The position numbers and the translations under genes are program-made. A stretch of 64,000 nucleotides of DNA from positions 1,333,173 to 1,397,172 of the forward strand of contig JALMQS010000615.1 in NCBI GenBank assembly GCA_024734495.1. Reading direction: 5' to 3'. Below the pieces are notes generated by a model, which worked only from the letters and a program-made list of their open reading frames with translations, was not told the origin of the DNA and did not search any database. Below, one piece after another: positions 44,177 through 55,234 of the stretch. Within the stretch, counting starts at the first letter, position 1; each line of letters starts with the position of its first letter. The stretch comes from Forficula auricularia (Eukaryota > Arthropoda > Insecta > Dermaptera > Forficulidae).

Positions 44177-44180
<4 letters not shown>

Positions 44181-46256
44181 ATTTTAGTTCTACATATTTT
44201 GAAAACGGCTCTACCGATTTTGATGAAACAAATTCTATTAACAAGTTTTGAGGATGAGAAAACTATCTGGCTAAGTCTGGACCTCGACAAATTTCATCTT
44301 AATTGATCTTTTCTTAAATAAAGTAATTATTGATAGATGAATATCTTAATAAATAAGTTTGGTTACATTTTTTTCAATTATCTTTTATTTTTAATTGGCT
44401 TTTTAATTTTAAAACCCACTAATACTTTATACCAAATGTTGTTATATATGAGAATTTGCGAATTTAATTGATTAAAATTCCTCTTATTAAAAAACACGGA
44501 CTAAAAATATTTTCGCAAGCTAGAAGATCAAGTACAGTCGATGGTGGGGAAGTAATCTCCGAAATCGAAGCATATTTCATGTAAAAAATTGCTTCAATAA
44601 AATTATGATTTATTTAATAGATTAAAACATTCGATAAATTGTTATTTAATTAAAAAAAAATAATTATACGGAATTTATTTATTAACCTATATACATATAA
44701 TCTGTGGACCACTAGAAAGCTAGAAATGCAAAAACTGGGTGCGGGGCGGGGATGGATGTGGGGGTAAAGGAGGTGGGGTGCAGTTGTGGGGGATTCGGGG
44801 GTGGGGCGAGGTGCGTGGTTTCGGGGGGTCTAGGGGGCGTTTACTATATATTTGTATTTTTTTAATTTGGTTACCGTGCATCGCTCGGTGGCTCCAGGTA
44901 CTTATACTATTAAATGAGAAATTCTTGTTTATATATATATATACCATCGGTTTCTCGAAAACGGCTCTTACAATTTCTACTGGATTGGTGGGGGTGGGGT
45001 TTGGGTTGACAAATCGATCTGTCAGAATATCATCATCTGCTAACTTTAATTAGATTGTTTTTTCTTAATTAAATTAATTATTCAAGGAACCTCCATCTAT
45101 ATTAATTTTATTGTTAATTGGAATCAAGTTCAAACCTTTGTACAAAGCGATACCTTAATGAAGATGTTGATAATAAATTTTATTTCAATTTTATTTAATA
45201 CTGACTGCAAATATAAATCGATATTTTTACCCTGAATTTAAAATTAAAAAAAATATTTATAACTCGCTTTTAACTAAAGGAAAAAATTGCCGAGCAACGC
45301 TAGGTCTGCTAGGTGCTTAATTAAATAAATGAGGCTCCACAAGCTTAGTGACTTTAGCTCTCGAGCTCCTAGCCATCGAGGATCCCGCTCCGGTCCGCAA
45401 ATTTTTATCGCAAATCAAATTAATTCATATCTTATTTAGGGGAAGGCAGCAGGAAACCACCTCCTAGTGAAATATTTCCCTCAATAAAAGAATAACTATG
45501 CTCCATACCTTCATAAAATTACTTTTTTTTCACTATAACTCTCGACATGCGATTCAATAGTGTGGATAGGTAAATTTTTGAATGATTTTGAAAAAGCCTC
45601 ACGTACCGCCCGGACATAGTTGAGTTCATTCAATATTTCGGTCCGCCTGGCAGCCAGTTGAAGCATCATTTGAATTTTTCCTGGTTGAACTGTACCTATA
45701 CTTTTTTATGGATCCATATGAAAGTCAAATATCAATAAATAAAATACTATATTTATTTTGTAATAAAATGTTTTTAATAAAATATCCCCATATATCGTAT
45801 TTTCTCTGAATGTCAATGTCCTTAAACTTTTAGGTGTCGGGCATCTTGTAAATTCATGATAAAACGTCGAGCGAGTGATTTATAATTGGATAAGAAATCC
45901 CCTTGGAGAGACTCTCCTCGCAAATCGATAGATATTAATAAATTGTACTTGATTTTGGTTGTTAATGATATTAAAAAGACAACTTGGCAAGTATACTTAA
46001 TACTCTTCAGATTTTAAACAAAACGCTTAACAGGTACTAGTTTTTAATTTACCATACGTGCTCATTAGATCCTCCAAATATACGTAATTTCAATTATTCG
46101 AATATCTAATAGTAAATTCTAGAATATTCGAATATATTCGTAAAGTTTTGAACGAAAGAAAAATATTTTGACCGATGATTTAAATTAGATACAATGTCCA
46201 TTTATTCAAAAATAATTGTGAAAATGTATTTTCTAAGAAAATCACATGTGGGTGTG
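44177..46256. other. no gene; repeat ends with G-rich tract
   Basis: 44740-44840 is G-rich (GGGATGGATGTGGGGGTAAA) and is followed by GTGCATCGCTCGGTGGCTCC and AGGTACTTATACTATTAAAT, as at 14590-14745. 45275-45335 holds a diverged end (GAGCAACGCTAGGTCTGCTA). 44165-44260 and 44925-45060 share TCGAAAACGGCTCT-type text, probably one dispersed repeat. No exon. Confidence 0.4.
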
Positions 46257-46264
46257 ATCAATTA

Positions 46265-46606
46265 CAGTGTTCCGTAAAGTAAGTACCGCGGCACATTGGC
46301 GTACCGTGGTCATTAGATGGTGTGCCGCGGAAAAATGTCACGTTTTGTGAAGATAATGTACCTACACTTAGCTGAGAGTTATGCGAGCAGCAAGAGATAA
46401 GAGCAGCCTTATCAACGATTGCTCCAAATTTTGATCGCCTGTGCTCAATTAAGCAGGCTCACATTTCTCATTAAACATCTTTTCATATTATATTGATTTT
46501 AATAATAAATAAATATTAAATAAACATTGGTTTTTTCTTTGGTGTACCTCTAAAATTTCTTGATTTTGTAGGTGTACCTTGAACACAAACAGTTTGCGGA
46601 ACACTG
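46265..46606. mobile_element. hAT-like MITE, 342 bp
   Basis: Ends CAGTGTTCCGTAAAGTAAGT and CAGTTTGCGGAACACTG are inverted repeats. Flanking ATCAATTA (46257-46264) and ATCTATTA (46607-46614) are an 8-bp target duplication with one change. GCGGCAC..GTGCCGC sits just inside the left end. Noncoding. Confidence 0.8.
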
Positions 46607-46619
46607 ATCTATTAGATCC

Positions 46620-46860
46620 CTTAGAATGGATTATTTTTAATTATATGTCAGAAACTTAGAAGGGTTATTTTTTAACGCTTCGGGAATCGCCCTCACAGGT
46701 AGCCAAATGGCCCGGATTGCTGTTCCTGGATTCGATTTCCGAGGGTGTAAAAAACAAACCTTCTGACATACTAAAAATAATCTATTCCATCGGATTTCAT
46801 ATATGACATCCTCTTGTGATTTTCTTAGAAAATTTAAATCTATTTCTATCGGCAACTTGA
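46620..46860. repeat. foldback of the GTCAGAAGGG family
   Basis: ATTATATGTCAGAAACTTAG..GGGTT faces AACCTTCTGACATACTAAAA. The left copy has a 6-base duplication inside the motif. The right flank AAATTTAAATCTATTTCTAT..CGGCAAC matches that of other members. Noncoding. Confidence 0.7.
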
Positions 46861-47870
46861 ACTCTCTGAAATAAAATTTTATTTTATTTTAAAACAATAG
46901 ATTAGAACATCGACCCCCTTGTTATATTTGCTGTATAGTAAAAGTGTTGAAGATGATATATATAATATTTTTTAAATCGTTATGAAATTTTAAAAGCTTT
47001 TTATTTATTTTTTTTATTCCTAATTTCTTTATTTCGGGGGCATTTTGGCTCAACGCCTCTCTCTCTTCCCATATTGAACCTTGCCAATATTTAATCTAAA
47101 CTTACTGTTCTCTTTTGAATATATTTTCGAAACCGAATTATGCGCAAGATCGTTTGATGGTTTCCTACTTCATTTCTTCTCGTTTTATCTCGATAAACGA
47201 TTCAATTAAGATATTTTGAGAGTGAATTTCTCGTTCCGTGTCCAAATAGTAAATGTAAATGTATTTTTATCCGTCGCCGGCCAAGTAATGTCCCCGGGAT
47301 GTCCGATCGCTTGAAATAGGCCTCCTCTCCTCTCCCTTTTCAGCCTTACTTCTTCGCTCTCTTGTGGACCATCATCTCAGCTTGCAGACATTTGCGAAAC
47401 GTTACGGAACCAGTCCGAAATCGGTCTTACTCCCTCCTTTTCTAAACACGAAACATTTCACTCCTAAACATTCCCTTCTACTACTTGCTAGCTCGATTAT
47501 GTTTAAAAACAACAAAAATCTGCAGTTTCTATTTTAGTTACTTATTTATTTTCTCATGAAACCGATGCAAAAGAGGCAGCATCTAAAAGTCGAAGTTGTC
47601 TGTATACACTCTTGAGAGCTTTAAAGGACCGAAGATTATAAGACAATTGGAGGTCCAAGGCTTAAGCCCTATTAGTGCATTTGTAAATTCGCCCCTATGT
47701 AATACTACTCGTAAAACAAGCTTCTGGGGGAATTATTGATTTTGTTCTATCGGATCACATGCTGTCATAAAATAGGGAAAGTACTAAACTAAAACGTGGT
47801 TCTTCGATAGGCTCTCAGATGTCGAGGAAGGCAATAAGGAAAAGGTCGTCTATTTCTAATGTCTGATTAC
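46861..47870. other. no identified gene; less AT-rich stretch at 47240-47480
   Basis: 47250-47470 (CGTCGCCGGCCAAGTAATGT, CTCTCTTGTGGACCATCATC) is more balanced in composition and not obviously repeated. Short minus-strand frames read IGHPGDITWPATDKN-like text without a recognised domain. It could be an unplaced exon or regulatory DNA. Confidence 0.25.
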
Positions 47871-47871
47871 A

Positions 47872-48365
47872 CCAACCAAACTTAAACTAAGGTAGCACTT
47901 AAATTAACTTTAAAAAATGTTTTAAGGTAAATTGTATTTCACCAATGATACTTAGGAGAAAAGTATCGCTTAGCTTTAATTAAATACTAGCTGCAAGGCC
48001 CGCCTTGGGCGGCCCTCTAGCTGGCCAGGGGGCTCGCCCCCTGGACCCCCACCCCTCGAACCCACTCCACCCCAAAATCCACCCACACCACCACCCCAAT
48101 GTACAGACAAAACCTTAATTTTATATATATAGATAATTTCATTTAAATTGGTAACCATGACGACTGTTTTTGTTGGGGAACGGACATAGATTCATAGATA
48201 CATAGGTACATAGGTACAGAGGCAGGAACAAATGCACTTTAGTAGTATAGGATAAGTAAGGCTAACCGATGATTTTCCTTTAGTACCTATCATTGGTGAA
48301 ACACAATTTACTTTAAAAGTTGGTTTGAAGTTAATTTAAATGATACCTTAGCTTAATCGGATGTT
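47872..48365. repeat. foldback with a GC-rich insert
   Basis: AAATTGTATTTCACCAATGA (left) faces TCATTGGTGAAACACAATTT (right); arms about 105 bp (47872-47975 and 48258-48365). The centre includes TACTAGCTGCAAGGCCCGCC, TTGGGCGG and GGGGGCTCGCCCCCTGG, an unusual GC-rich hairpin cluster. Confidence 0.75.
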
Positions 48366-49284
48366 AGAGCTCGTTTGTGAATTACATCCAGAATAGCAAG
48401 AGGATGCTTGGAGGGTCCCCTTCACATAAACTAACTATATTCGAGACAGGGAAGAACATTTGTTCCTAGAGGAGCGTGAAAAGTACAGTGTTTAAAAATG
48501 CCTTTAGTACTTAATATAAAGCCTATGTTAACCTTTCAAATATATAAACAATTAATAAGGAGAAATCAATGAGTTTATTCTCTGCTTGATGCAAATTAAA
48601 CCTATATAATATATATAATTTATTTGTTAGAAACTATAGTTTTAAAAGTTTGATTTTTATAATAAATTAATTAATGAATTGAAATAATTTGTAATGAAAA
48701 AAGGCCGAATGCGGTTTAAAGTCGCTGGTTCAAGAGCCCCTGTGGCTAGCAATAGACCCGCTTTAGGCTGGCCTCGCAGCTAGTATTTTTACTAGTATAG
48801 TAGTAGTAGGTATATGATATTTTGTCCCCCTCCCAAACCAGTAAGTCACTTGGTCACAGTGCCACTGTTTAGCTGGTATTAAATAACATACCAAATGATG
48901 ATAGCAATATAGGTAGATAGAGGTAGCGATTTTCTTTTTTCATATATTTAATGATCACAGGTTTATGTAATGGATGATAAATATTTCCGACAGAAATGAA
49001 AATTAATGAAAGCCCATTGGTAAACGTATCATAAATCAAAATTCCAATTCCTTATTGAAAGTGATCTCTATTATTATTAATCCTAAATCTGTCCATTTAT
49101 AGAAACATTCCAAGTAGCAGCAACACTCCATATTTAGTGAAGCGCTGATCTCTCTGATATTGAATTCATATGAATATACATTTGGATTTTTTTTTCTCAA
49201 TTTATTATTAACATACTCTTTTAAAGATGAAATAATATTATAACTATGTAGATTAAAAATTCAGTCTATTGGACAAAGCCTTTT
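48366..49284. other. no gene; ribozyme-element scrap
   Basis: 48545-48655, minus strand, reads AAAACTATAGTTTCTAACAA, ATAAATTATATATA, then TTTGCATCAAGCAGAGAATA: a degraded relative of the element at 14887-15106 retaining only the 3' half of its hammerhead. 48690-48790 has TCGCAGCTAGTATTTTTAC, similar to the tip near 47990. The rest is featureless. Confidence 0.4.
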
Positions 49285-49525
49285 TATTGAAGTTCTTCTT
49301 CAATTTTTGTACAACGTTTCGTCTCTCTCGAGACTTTTTCAAGTACTCAATTGGTTAGAACAACATTGGTTGAAATAAAGATAAAAATAACTGAGACATA
49401 GTAGAATTTTTTTCTTTATTTCAACCAATGTTGTTCTAACCAATTGAGTACTTGAAAAAGTCTCGAGAGAGACGAAACGTTGTACAAAATTGAAGAAGAA
49501 CTTCAATAAAAAAACTTTGTCCAAT
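49285..49525. mobile_element. foldback with decayed hammerhead motifs in both arms
   Basis: GTACTCAATTGGTTAGAACA and its partner TGTTCTAACCAATTGAGTAC lie in arms of ~105 bp, nearly identical out to AAAGCC/TTTGTCC. Both arms have TTGAAAAAGTCTC..GAGACGAAACGTTGTAC, so the core changes predate the duplication or were homogenised. Confidence 0.85.
49440..49495 (+). ncRNA. decayed hammerhead-like motif (right arm; mirrored at 49298-49352)
   Basis: GTAC, TTGAAAA (for CTGAAGA), A, stem II GTCTC-GA-GAGAC, GAAA, ACGTT, GTAC. Stem I GTAC/GTAC and the outer CAATT/AATTG pair, and stem II has five pairs. The catalytic C3 and G8 are replaced by T and A, so cleavage is not expected. Confidence 0.45.
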
Positions 49526-49789
49526 AAACTGAATTTTTAATCTACTAATTATAATGGACATTAATCAACATAAATTATAACTATGTTTTTTTACTTTAGA
49601 GTATTTTCAATTTTAGGTGAGTGTATGCGATGTAAAGTATACTAGAAGATAATATAGGTAAATGTATATTTATTGTATATTCCTTTTAAGAAAATTTATT
49701 GCCCTCATATCAAAAAGTTTTTTTATATGTGTTTATTTAACTTGAAAGTTTATAATAGGAAAATAAGCACAAGTTTTTATGTGTGACTC

Positions 49790-49850
49790 CTTTATTTATC
49801 AGCCAACGTTTCGTCGACTTTGCCGACTTCTTCAGGGCTTCAAATAGTCA
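49790..49850 (-). ncRNA. hammerhead ribozyme-like motif (left arm), intact core
   Basis: Minus strand: TATTTGAAGCC, CTGAAGA (49835-49829), extra A, stem II GTCG-GCAAAGT-CGAC, GAAA, ACGTT, GGC, TGA, TAAATA. GGC/GCC and TATTT/AAATA form a two-part stem I around an internal loop. Confidence 0.65.
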
Positions 49851-49892
49851 TGACACACATTCATAACAAGAAAATTTAGACGAATGTGTGTC

Positions 49893-49957
49893 ATGACTAT
49901 TTGAGCCCTGAAGAAGTCGGCAAGGCAAAGTCGACGAAACGTTGGCTGATAAATAAA
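49893..49957 (+). ncRNA. hammerhead ribozyme-like motif (right arm), intact core
   Basis: Same design as the left arm: CTGAAGA 49908-49914, A, GTCG 916-919 with CGAC 932-935, GAAA 49936-49939, ACGTT, predicted cut after 49943. The stem II loop is four bases longer (GCAAGGCAAAGT), showing that loop length varies while the stem is kept. Confidence 0.65.
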
Positions 49958-49990
49958 AAAGTCACACATAAAAACTTGTCTTTATTTTTA

Positions 49991-51014
49991 ATAGACTTCA
50001 AAAAAGGAGGAGGTTCTCAATTCGACTGAATTTTTTTGTCTATGTTACCTGATATCTTCGCCAATTGTGAACCGATTTTGATGATTTTTTTGCAATAGGT
50101 TCAGTATAGTTTCCGATTGGTAAAAATATACCTTTTTTGTTGTTTGTTCAGGCATAACTTCTTTGTTTATGAACCGATTTTAATCATTCTTAATGCGTTT
50201 GGATCAGTATAACTCCAAGATAGTCAAGATACCTAACTATTTATTTATTTTTTGTATGTTCAGCGAGAACTTTTTGCCACGTGGAGCGATTTCGATGATT
50301 CTTTTTTTATTGGAAAGAGGGTACCTTAGGGGTGGTCCCATATTAATTTGGTCAAGTTCTGATGATATGATCAATGACGAAATAACCTAAATCTCCAATT
50401 TTTATGAGCAAATAATCGAAATTATAATAAATAAAATCTTTTATAAAAAAAAATCTTAAAACATTCATTAAAAACACGCAAACGTTTCGAGAAAATTTCT
50501 ATATTTATTAATTGAATTTTATTATCATTTTCTGATTCATTCTCCCGACGCTTTCTCTTACGAGATTCATGCAAGGTATTATATTAAGTCACTATTGATA
50601 ACATCACTAAAAAGAGAAAAATAAAAATAATTTTTATAAAATAAAAATAAAACCGACTTCAAAAAAATTAAATGCAACAAATAAAATAATAAGAACTCAA
50701 AAATAAAATAAAATGCAGTAAAAGATATAAAATAATTATCTATTTAGTTACAACTAAACGACGAAATATTAACATGAAATCACTTTTTGAAGTCGGTGCC
50801 AAACAAACTATATAAACGAGCGTACTCGCCAAACGTACAAAGAAAGATCCGTCGAGTTCGGTTCATTAAATGTATATTTTTGGCACCGACTTCAAAAAGT
50901 GATTTCATGTAAATATTTCGTCGTTTAGTTCTAACTAAATTAGATAATTATTTTATACTTTTTAGTGCATTTTATTTGATTTTTGAGTTCTTATTATTTT
51001 TTTGAATTCAGTTT
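49991..51014 (-). mobile_element. ACCGACTTC-family element, copy 4
   Basis: Minus-oriented copy from ATAGACTTCAAAAAAGGAGG (its 3' end) through AAAACCGACTTCAAAAAAAT to TTTTTTGAATTCAGTTTT. The subterminal foldback lies at about 50652-51014. The terminal ACCGAC is mutated at both extremes. Confidence 0.8.
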
Positions 51015-51419
51015 TATTTTATTTTTTTATAAAAATTATTTTTCCTATTATAAACCTTCAAATTAAAACAAATTATGGAAATAATAATAATAATGTTTCT
51101 TTAACTTTGAGGTCTGCTGTCTGTATGGGTAAAATCTTATATTCGAATTTCGACCTACTTTTCTACCAGCCTATTTTCTCGAAATTTGGCACACATATGA
51201 ATTATGACGACATCACCTCCAGGAATAAATAGAAAAAAAAATATTTTTAACCTTAAAAATTGCAATAAAAAAAATGTATATATTAACGAGAAGTCTCACG
51301 ACTTGAGCGATATTATATAAGTCAAATAAAGAGTATTCTATATATCTATGATCTTTAATTTGATGTTCCCACCTCAATGTTAAAGGAAAATTTCAAAGAC
51401 GTATAAAATAAATAAAAAA
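51015..51419. other. no feature seen
   Basis: AT-rich. 51100-51220 resembles a decayed repeat module containing TCGAAATTTGGCACACATAT. Not coding. Confidence 0.3.
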
Positions 51420-51685
51420 AAAACTTTTTTAACAGGCTTTTATTTCTAAATGTCCTAAAAAGTAGAAAACAATTCTATAAGCCTCGAGGAATTTCCACTC
51501 CATACTCACATGAGCAAAAATAAAGGTGAGGCTCCTTATTTTAATAAAATTTCTAGTTGAAGCTTTTATTCATGTGAGTATGAAATGGAAATTTTTCGAA
51601 TCCTGTGGAAAAAATAATTTTTTACTTTTTCGGTCATTTAATAATAAAAACATGTTTTTAAAAAGTTTTTTTTTTTAATTAATAA
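51420..51685. repeat. imperfect foldback
   Basis: AACAGGCTTTTATTTC..CCTAAAAAGTAGAAAA pairs loosely with the right arm, and CTCACATGAGCAAAAATAAA faces CTTTTATTCATGTGAG. Arms have many mismatches, so this is an old element. Confidence 0.5.
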
Positions 51686-52399
51686 AAAAATGTATTTATA
51701 TAATTATATATTAATTGTATTTATAAAAAATAAGCTGACGCCAAATATTGATCTGTGTCTAAAGACATATATGATGTTTGGGCCTTCCAAGGATGTCTCC
51801 AACTTTCTCGAGTATAGGATGTATATTCTTTTGTTGTACAAAACTAACGATAATTTCCCATGAATTACGAATTAGCAATAAACTTATTTATTGATGCCAA
51901 GGACAAACTTATTAATATGTATTAGTGAGAAAAAAAAATGAAGATGTTTAAGGCTAAAATTACCTCTAATCGCTCTATTGTACTTTTAAATCATTTAATG
52001 CTATTAGAATTTTTATTCTCTCTCTTAAGCAGATTATATAATAAATAGATAGAGGAGGAATGCGATTTAAAATCGTCCTTGTCTATTTGTTATACTTTTA
52101 CTTTTGGAATCTTTCCAGTAACAATTGGTTGAAATGTCCGATCTGAATCTCTGTTGTCGACAGCCTTTCATAATTGTATGATAGTATTAGGACAGATCTT
52201 AAATATTTCTTAAAAAAAATCAAACTTTACTGTGAATAGCAACGCTTTTTACTTATTCATACTATAAGGTCAATAATTTTGATCGTGTAAGTAAACAAAA
52301 GATGTTTTTGCTTATTTTTTTGAAATATTTCAAAAACTGTTAAGACTATTAACTATTTTAATAGAAAATCGGAAGGGATGGTGGTCATCTACTAATTTC
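51686..52399. other. no feature seen
   Basis: Mostly AT-rich. AAGCTGACGCC at 51731 recalls the start of the repeat at 18412 but does not continue. No exon. Confidence 0.3.
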
Positions 52400-52700
52400 G
52401 AGGTATTTTTTATTTTGTCAGAAGGGTGTATTCACCATTTCTGTAATTGAATCCGAATACCAAAAATACAGCCCAGGCACTTGGCCTGCCCTCCAATCTG
52501 ACATATTATAGAATGCTTAAAACTTTCCTCCCAACGATTTAATCTTCATGATTAAAATGTTTTGAATCTTTGTGTGAAAAGTTTTACTCTTCCTATATGT
52601 CATATTAGAGAGCAAGCCAGTGCCCGGGCTGTATTTTTGGTATTCGGATTTATTCCTAAAATCCTTCTGACTTAATAATAAAAATTACCCATAATACTTC
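52400..52700. repeat. foldback of the GTCAGAAGGG family
   Basis: TTTTGTCAGAAGGG..AATCCGAATACCAAAAATAC (left) faces GTATTTTTGGTATTCGGATT..CCTTCTGACTTA (right). Arms are about 52412-52490 and 52612-52690. The centre is AT-rich. Confidence 0.75.
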
Positions 52701-53059
52701 GGATTTACGACCTGTCTACCTTTCTTGATTTTCTATAAAAATCTTAACTCCGTATTCTTTTCGTTTTGTGTCTAGAAATGAGATAATTAGTACTTTAGAT
52801 AGGTATTAAATTTTTTACTAACCTTTGCATTTAATTATTTTTTCTCTATTTAATCGCTATTATGCATTATGTCCTCAAAATTTAAGGAAATTGCCAGTAC
52901 TTATATTCAGAATCCAATCATATTATAAACTAATATTTTTATGTAACACTAATTTTATACATCTATACAATCTATATAATTAAAAAAACTTGTTTTATTC
53001 ATAAAAAAAAATATTTTATTTATTTTATTTCATTAAAATAAATAAAGTTCTTTTTTTTT

Positions 53060-53211
53060 GGCTTTTCGGCCTTTCTAGCCATAAGCCATTTACGATTCTA
53101 TTTATTATTTTTAAATTTGTCCCTACCCCGGGGGTCAGATTTTAACCGGATGCCTCGAGTCGGATTCGAATCTGGACCCCACTTGGTTAGCAGGAAGACA
53201 CGCTACCGCCT
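53060..53211 (-). mobile_element. tRNA-headed SINE (family A, copy 3)
   Basis: On the minus strand: GGCGGTAGCGTGTCTTCCTG, B-box GATTCGAATCCGACTC, CATCCGGTTAAAATCTGACC, and GGCTTATGGCTAGAAAGGCC. The head lacks its first ~15 bases. No clear target duplication. Confidence 0.8.
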
Positions 53212-54104
53212 AGAAATCAACAAATACCTGTTTGTTTGCTTATGCTTTTATCATGACAACGTGTCCATTTTTGAGCCTGAAATCTTGAAAGTAGCGAGTC
53301 GAAATCTAATCACAAATATTTTGGCACGAAAATGAGCTTGCTAGGACATTCCGATCTTGAGTTATCATGGTCTCAGAATCTATGTTTCAGACATTTTAAA
53401 CACAAACAGCAAAAATATATATTTATTGACATAATTGAATGCTACTATGACTGTCGAGATACCACCACATAAAACAACAACATCATGAGAATTTCAAGCC
53501 CGTAACTCCAAAACCAAAATTTCCAGAAAGGCCAAAATTATGTAGATATATTTATTTATTTATTATCTTTGTTTTCTAACAAACATATCAGAAATACTAA
53601 CTATAATATCTTATGTATTTTGAATACTCTAATCACAAGTTTTCAATATGATACCCCTCATTCGATGTATTTCAATAATTTCGGACCAGCTTAAAATGTG
53701 AGGAAAATAAATATATCAGTTTAAACCAGAAATATTAACATAGAAAAACAGAAGGAAGAAAATATGTAAATAAGAAAGGAAAAAAGCTAATTGACATCAT
53801 CAATATTCTTAAGAAACAAGTCCATCAATAGAAATAAAAGAAATAGGGAAAAAATAAAAATTAGTCACCATTTCTCCATTTAGATATATTTATATGTATT
53901 ATCAAAGGATGAATCAGTTTTAGTCCGAAAGAATGAATTAAGTGTAAATATAAATTTTTGTAATTAAAGCTTGGTAGTTGAAAAGTTTGAAAAAAAAAAT
54001 GTATTTAATGTTTAATGTACTTAAATAAATATTTTAAAGAACTTAATTTTATTTATTTTCTTAGAAAGACGGAGTGGTAAGCGAAATAAATAGGTTATAA
54101 TGAA
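53212..54104. other. no gene
   Basis: 53250-53560 contains dispersed-repeat text (TTCCGATCTTGAGTTATCAT) similar to 63640-63670. The rest is AT-rich. Confidence 0.3.
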
Positions 54105-54127
54105 AGGCAGTCCATAAATTATTCACA

Positions 54128-54186
54128 TTTTATTCAATTTCCGACGTTTCGGAGACCTTTTCTCCTTCTTCAGAGTATTGAATAGT
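54128..54186 (-). ncRNA. hammerhead ribozyme-like motif (left arm)
   Basis: Minus strand: TATTCAATACT, CTGAAGA (54173-54167), extra A, stem II GGAG-AAAAGG-TCTCC, GAAA (54150-54147), ACGTC, GGAAATTGAATA. GC-type cleavage triplet GTC. Stem I: GG with CT, then an internal loop, then GAATA/TATTC. Confidence 0.6.
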
Positions 54187-54382
54187 TATTGATGGGTGAG
54201 TATAACTCGGTTCCCATTTGTCTCTCCTTTCAGTGATAGCAACAATATTACAATATTTTCCAACATTATAATCATAAGTGAGGTAACCAAGTACACTTAT
54301 GATAATGTTGGAAAATATTGTAATATTGTTGCTATCACTGAAAGGAGAGACAAATAGGGAACCGCATTATACTCACCCATCA

Positions 54383-54446
54383 ATAACCATTCAATACTCT
54401 GAAGAAGGAGAAAAAAGTCTCCGAAACGTCGGAAATCGAATAAAAT
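54383..54446 (+). ncRNA. hammerhead ribozyme-like motif (right arm)
   Basis: CTGAAGA 54399-54405, A, GGAG, loop AAAAAAGT, CTCC, GAAA 54423-54426, ACGTC, predicted cut after 54430, then GGAAATCGAATA. GAATA pairs with an upstream TATTC in the left-arm version; here that strand is CATTC, so one pair is lost. Confidence 0.6.
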
Positions 54447-54484
54447 TCAAATAATTTATGGACCGCCTTTCATTATAACCTACT

Positions 54485-54632
54485 TATTTTAAAGAACAAT
54501 CTAGAAATGTTTATTAAAATTTCAGATGTTTTAGGAGAAATTTTCCCTTTTTCATTAATAAATGAAGAATTTCTCCTGATGGTATTTTTAATAAACGTTT
54601 CAAGATTGTTCTTTAAAATAGAAAGATTTTTC
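54485..54632. repeat. small foldback
   Basis: TTTTAAAGAACAATCTAGAA faces the right arm ..TCAAGATTGTTCTTTAAAA; AGGAGAAATT and AATTTCTCCT pair near the centre. Noncoding; the 69-codon plus frame is an artefact. Confidence 0.75.
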
Positions 54633-55234
54633 CTTCAAAAATTGCGTTTTCTAGATATAATTCCATTTTATAAATTTCATCCATTTAAAGTTCTTAATGG
54701 TAAAGTAAAAAAATAAATAAAAAAATACTTTAAAAAAATTTAAATATTTGTTCTAATATTATAGGTATATATATATATATATATATCAGTGGCGTGCGGT
54801 TCCTGGATGCTGTGGATGCGGAGCATCCCTAAAATTCCAAACATTATGAGTATCTTCATAAGAATATAAGGTCTCGACTTCAAATTTCCGGAAGATCTTT
54901 AAATTTTCAAATTATTATCTGTTATTTCAAATATTTCTATATAAAAAACATTTTTTGTTTTATATAGAAATATTTGAAATAACAGCGAAAATTTGATCTT
55001 CGGAAATTTAGTCGGAACCTTATTCTTATGAAGATACTCATAATGTTTGGAATTTAGAGTGCTCCACATCTAGCGTGACCGCACGTATTTGTCTATATAT
55101 ATATATATATACCTATAATATTAGAACAAATATTTAAATTTTTTTTAAGTATTTTTTATTTATTTTTTTACTTTACCATTAGAGAACTTTTAAATGGATG
55201 AAAGTTATAACATGGAACTATATCTAGAAAACAT
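54633..55234. repeat. palindrome interrupted by the assembly gap; inner hAT-like end
   Basis: Centre near 54953 (TATATAGAAATATTTGAAATA to the right mirrors the left). Arms run outwards through CATTATGAGTATCTTCATAA and TATATA tracts to TTTAAAGTTCTTAATGG (left) and TAGAGAACTTTTAAATGG (right), then the gap. CAGTGGCGTGCGG at 54787 resembles a hAT terminus, its partner ACCGCACG near 55078 being degraded. Confidence 0.75.

Larger units (their letters stand above)
49755..49990. mobile_element. foldback carrying a good hammerhead motif in each arm
   Basis: ACAAGTTTTTATGTGTGACT faces AGTCACACATAAAAACTTGT; arms ~95 bp; the 25-bp centre is unique. It lies only 230 bp from the foldback at 49285-49525 and abuts the ACCGACTTC element at 49991. 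Confidence 0.85.
54105..54482. mobile_element. foldback carrying a hammerhead motif in each arm
   Basis: AATAGGTTATAATGAAAGGC faces GCCTTTCATTATAACCTACT; arms ~165 bp; TAGCAACAATATTACAATAT on the left is mirrored on the right. The centre is about 30 bp. Among the most nearly identical arm pairs in the window. Confidence 0.88.

Noticed and set aside
44066..44290. Minus open frame with alternating Tyr-Ile
   Set aside because: Translation of the (TA)n microsatellite; no coding signal.
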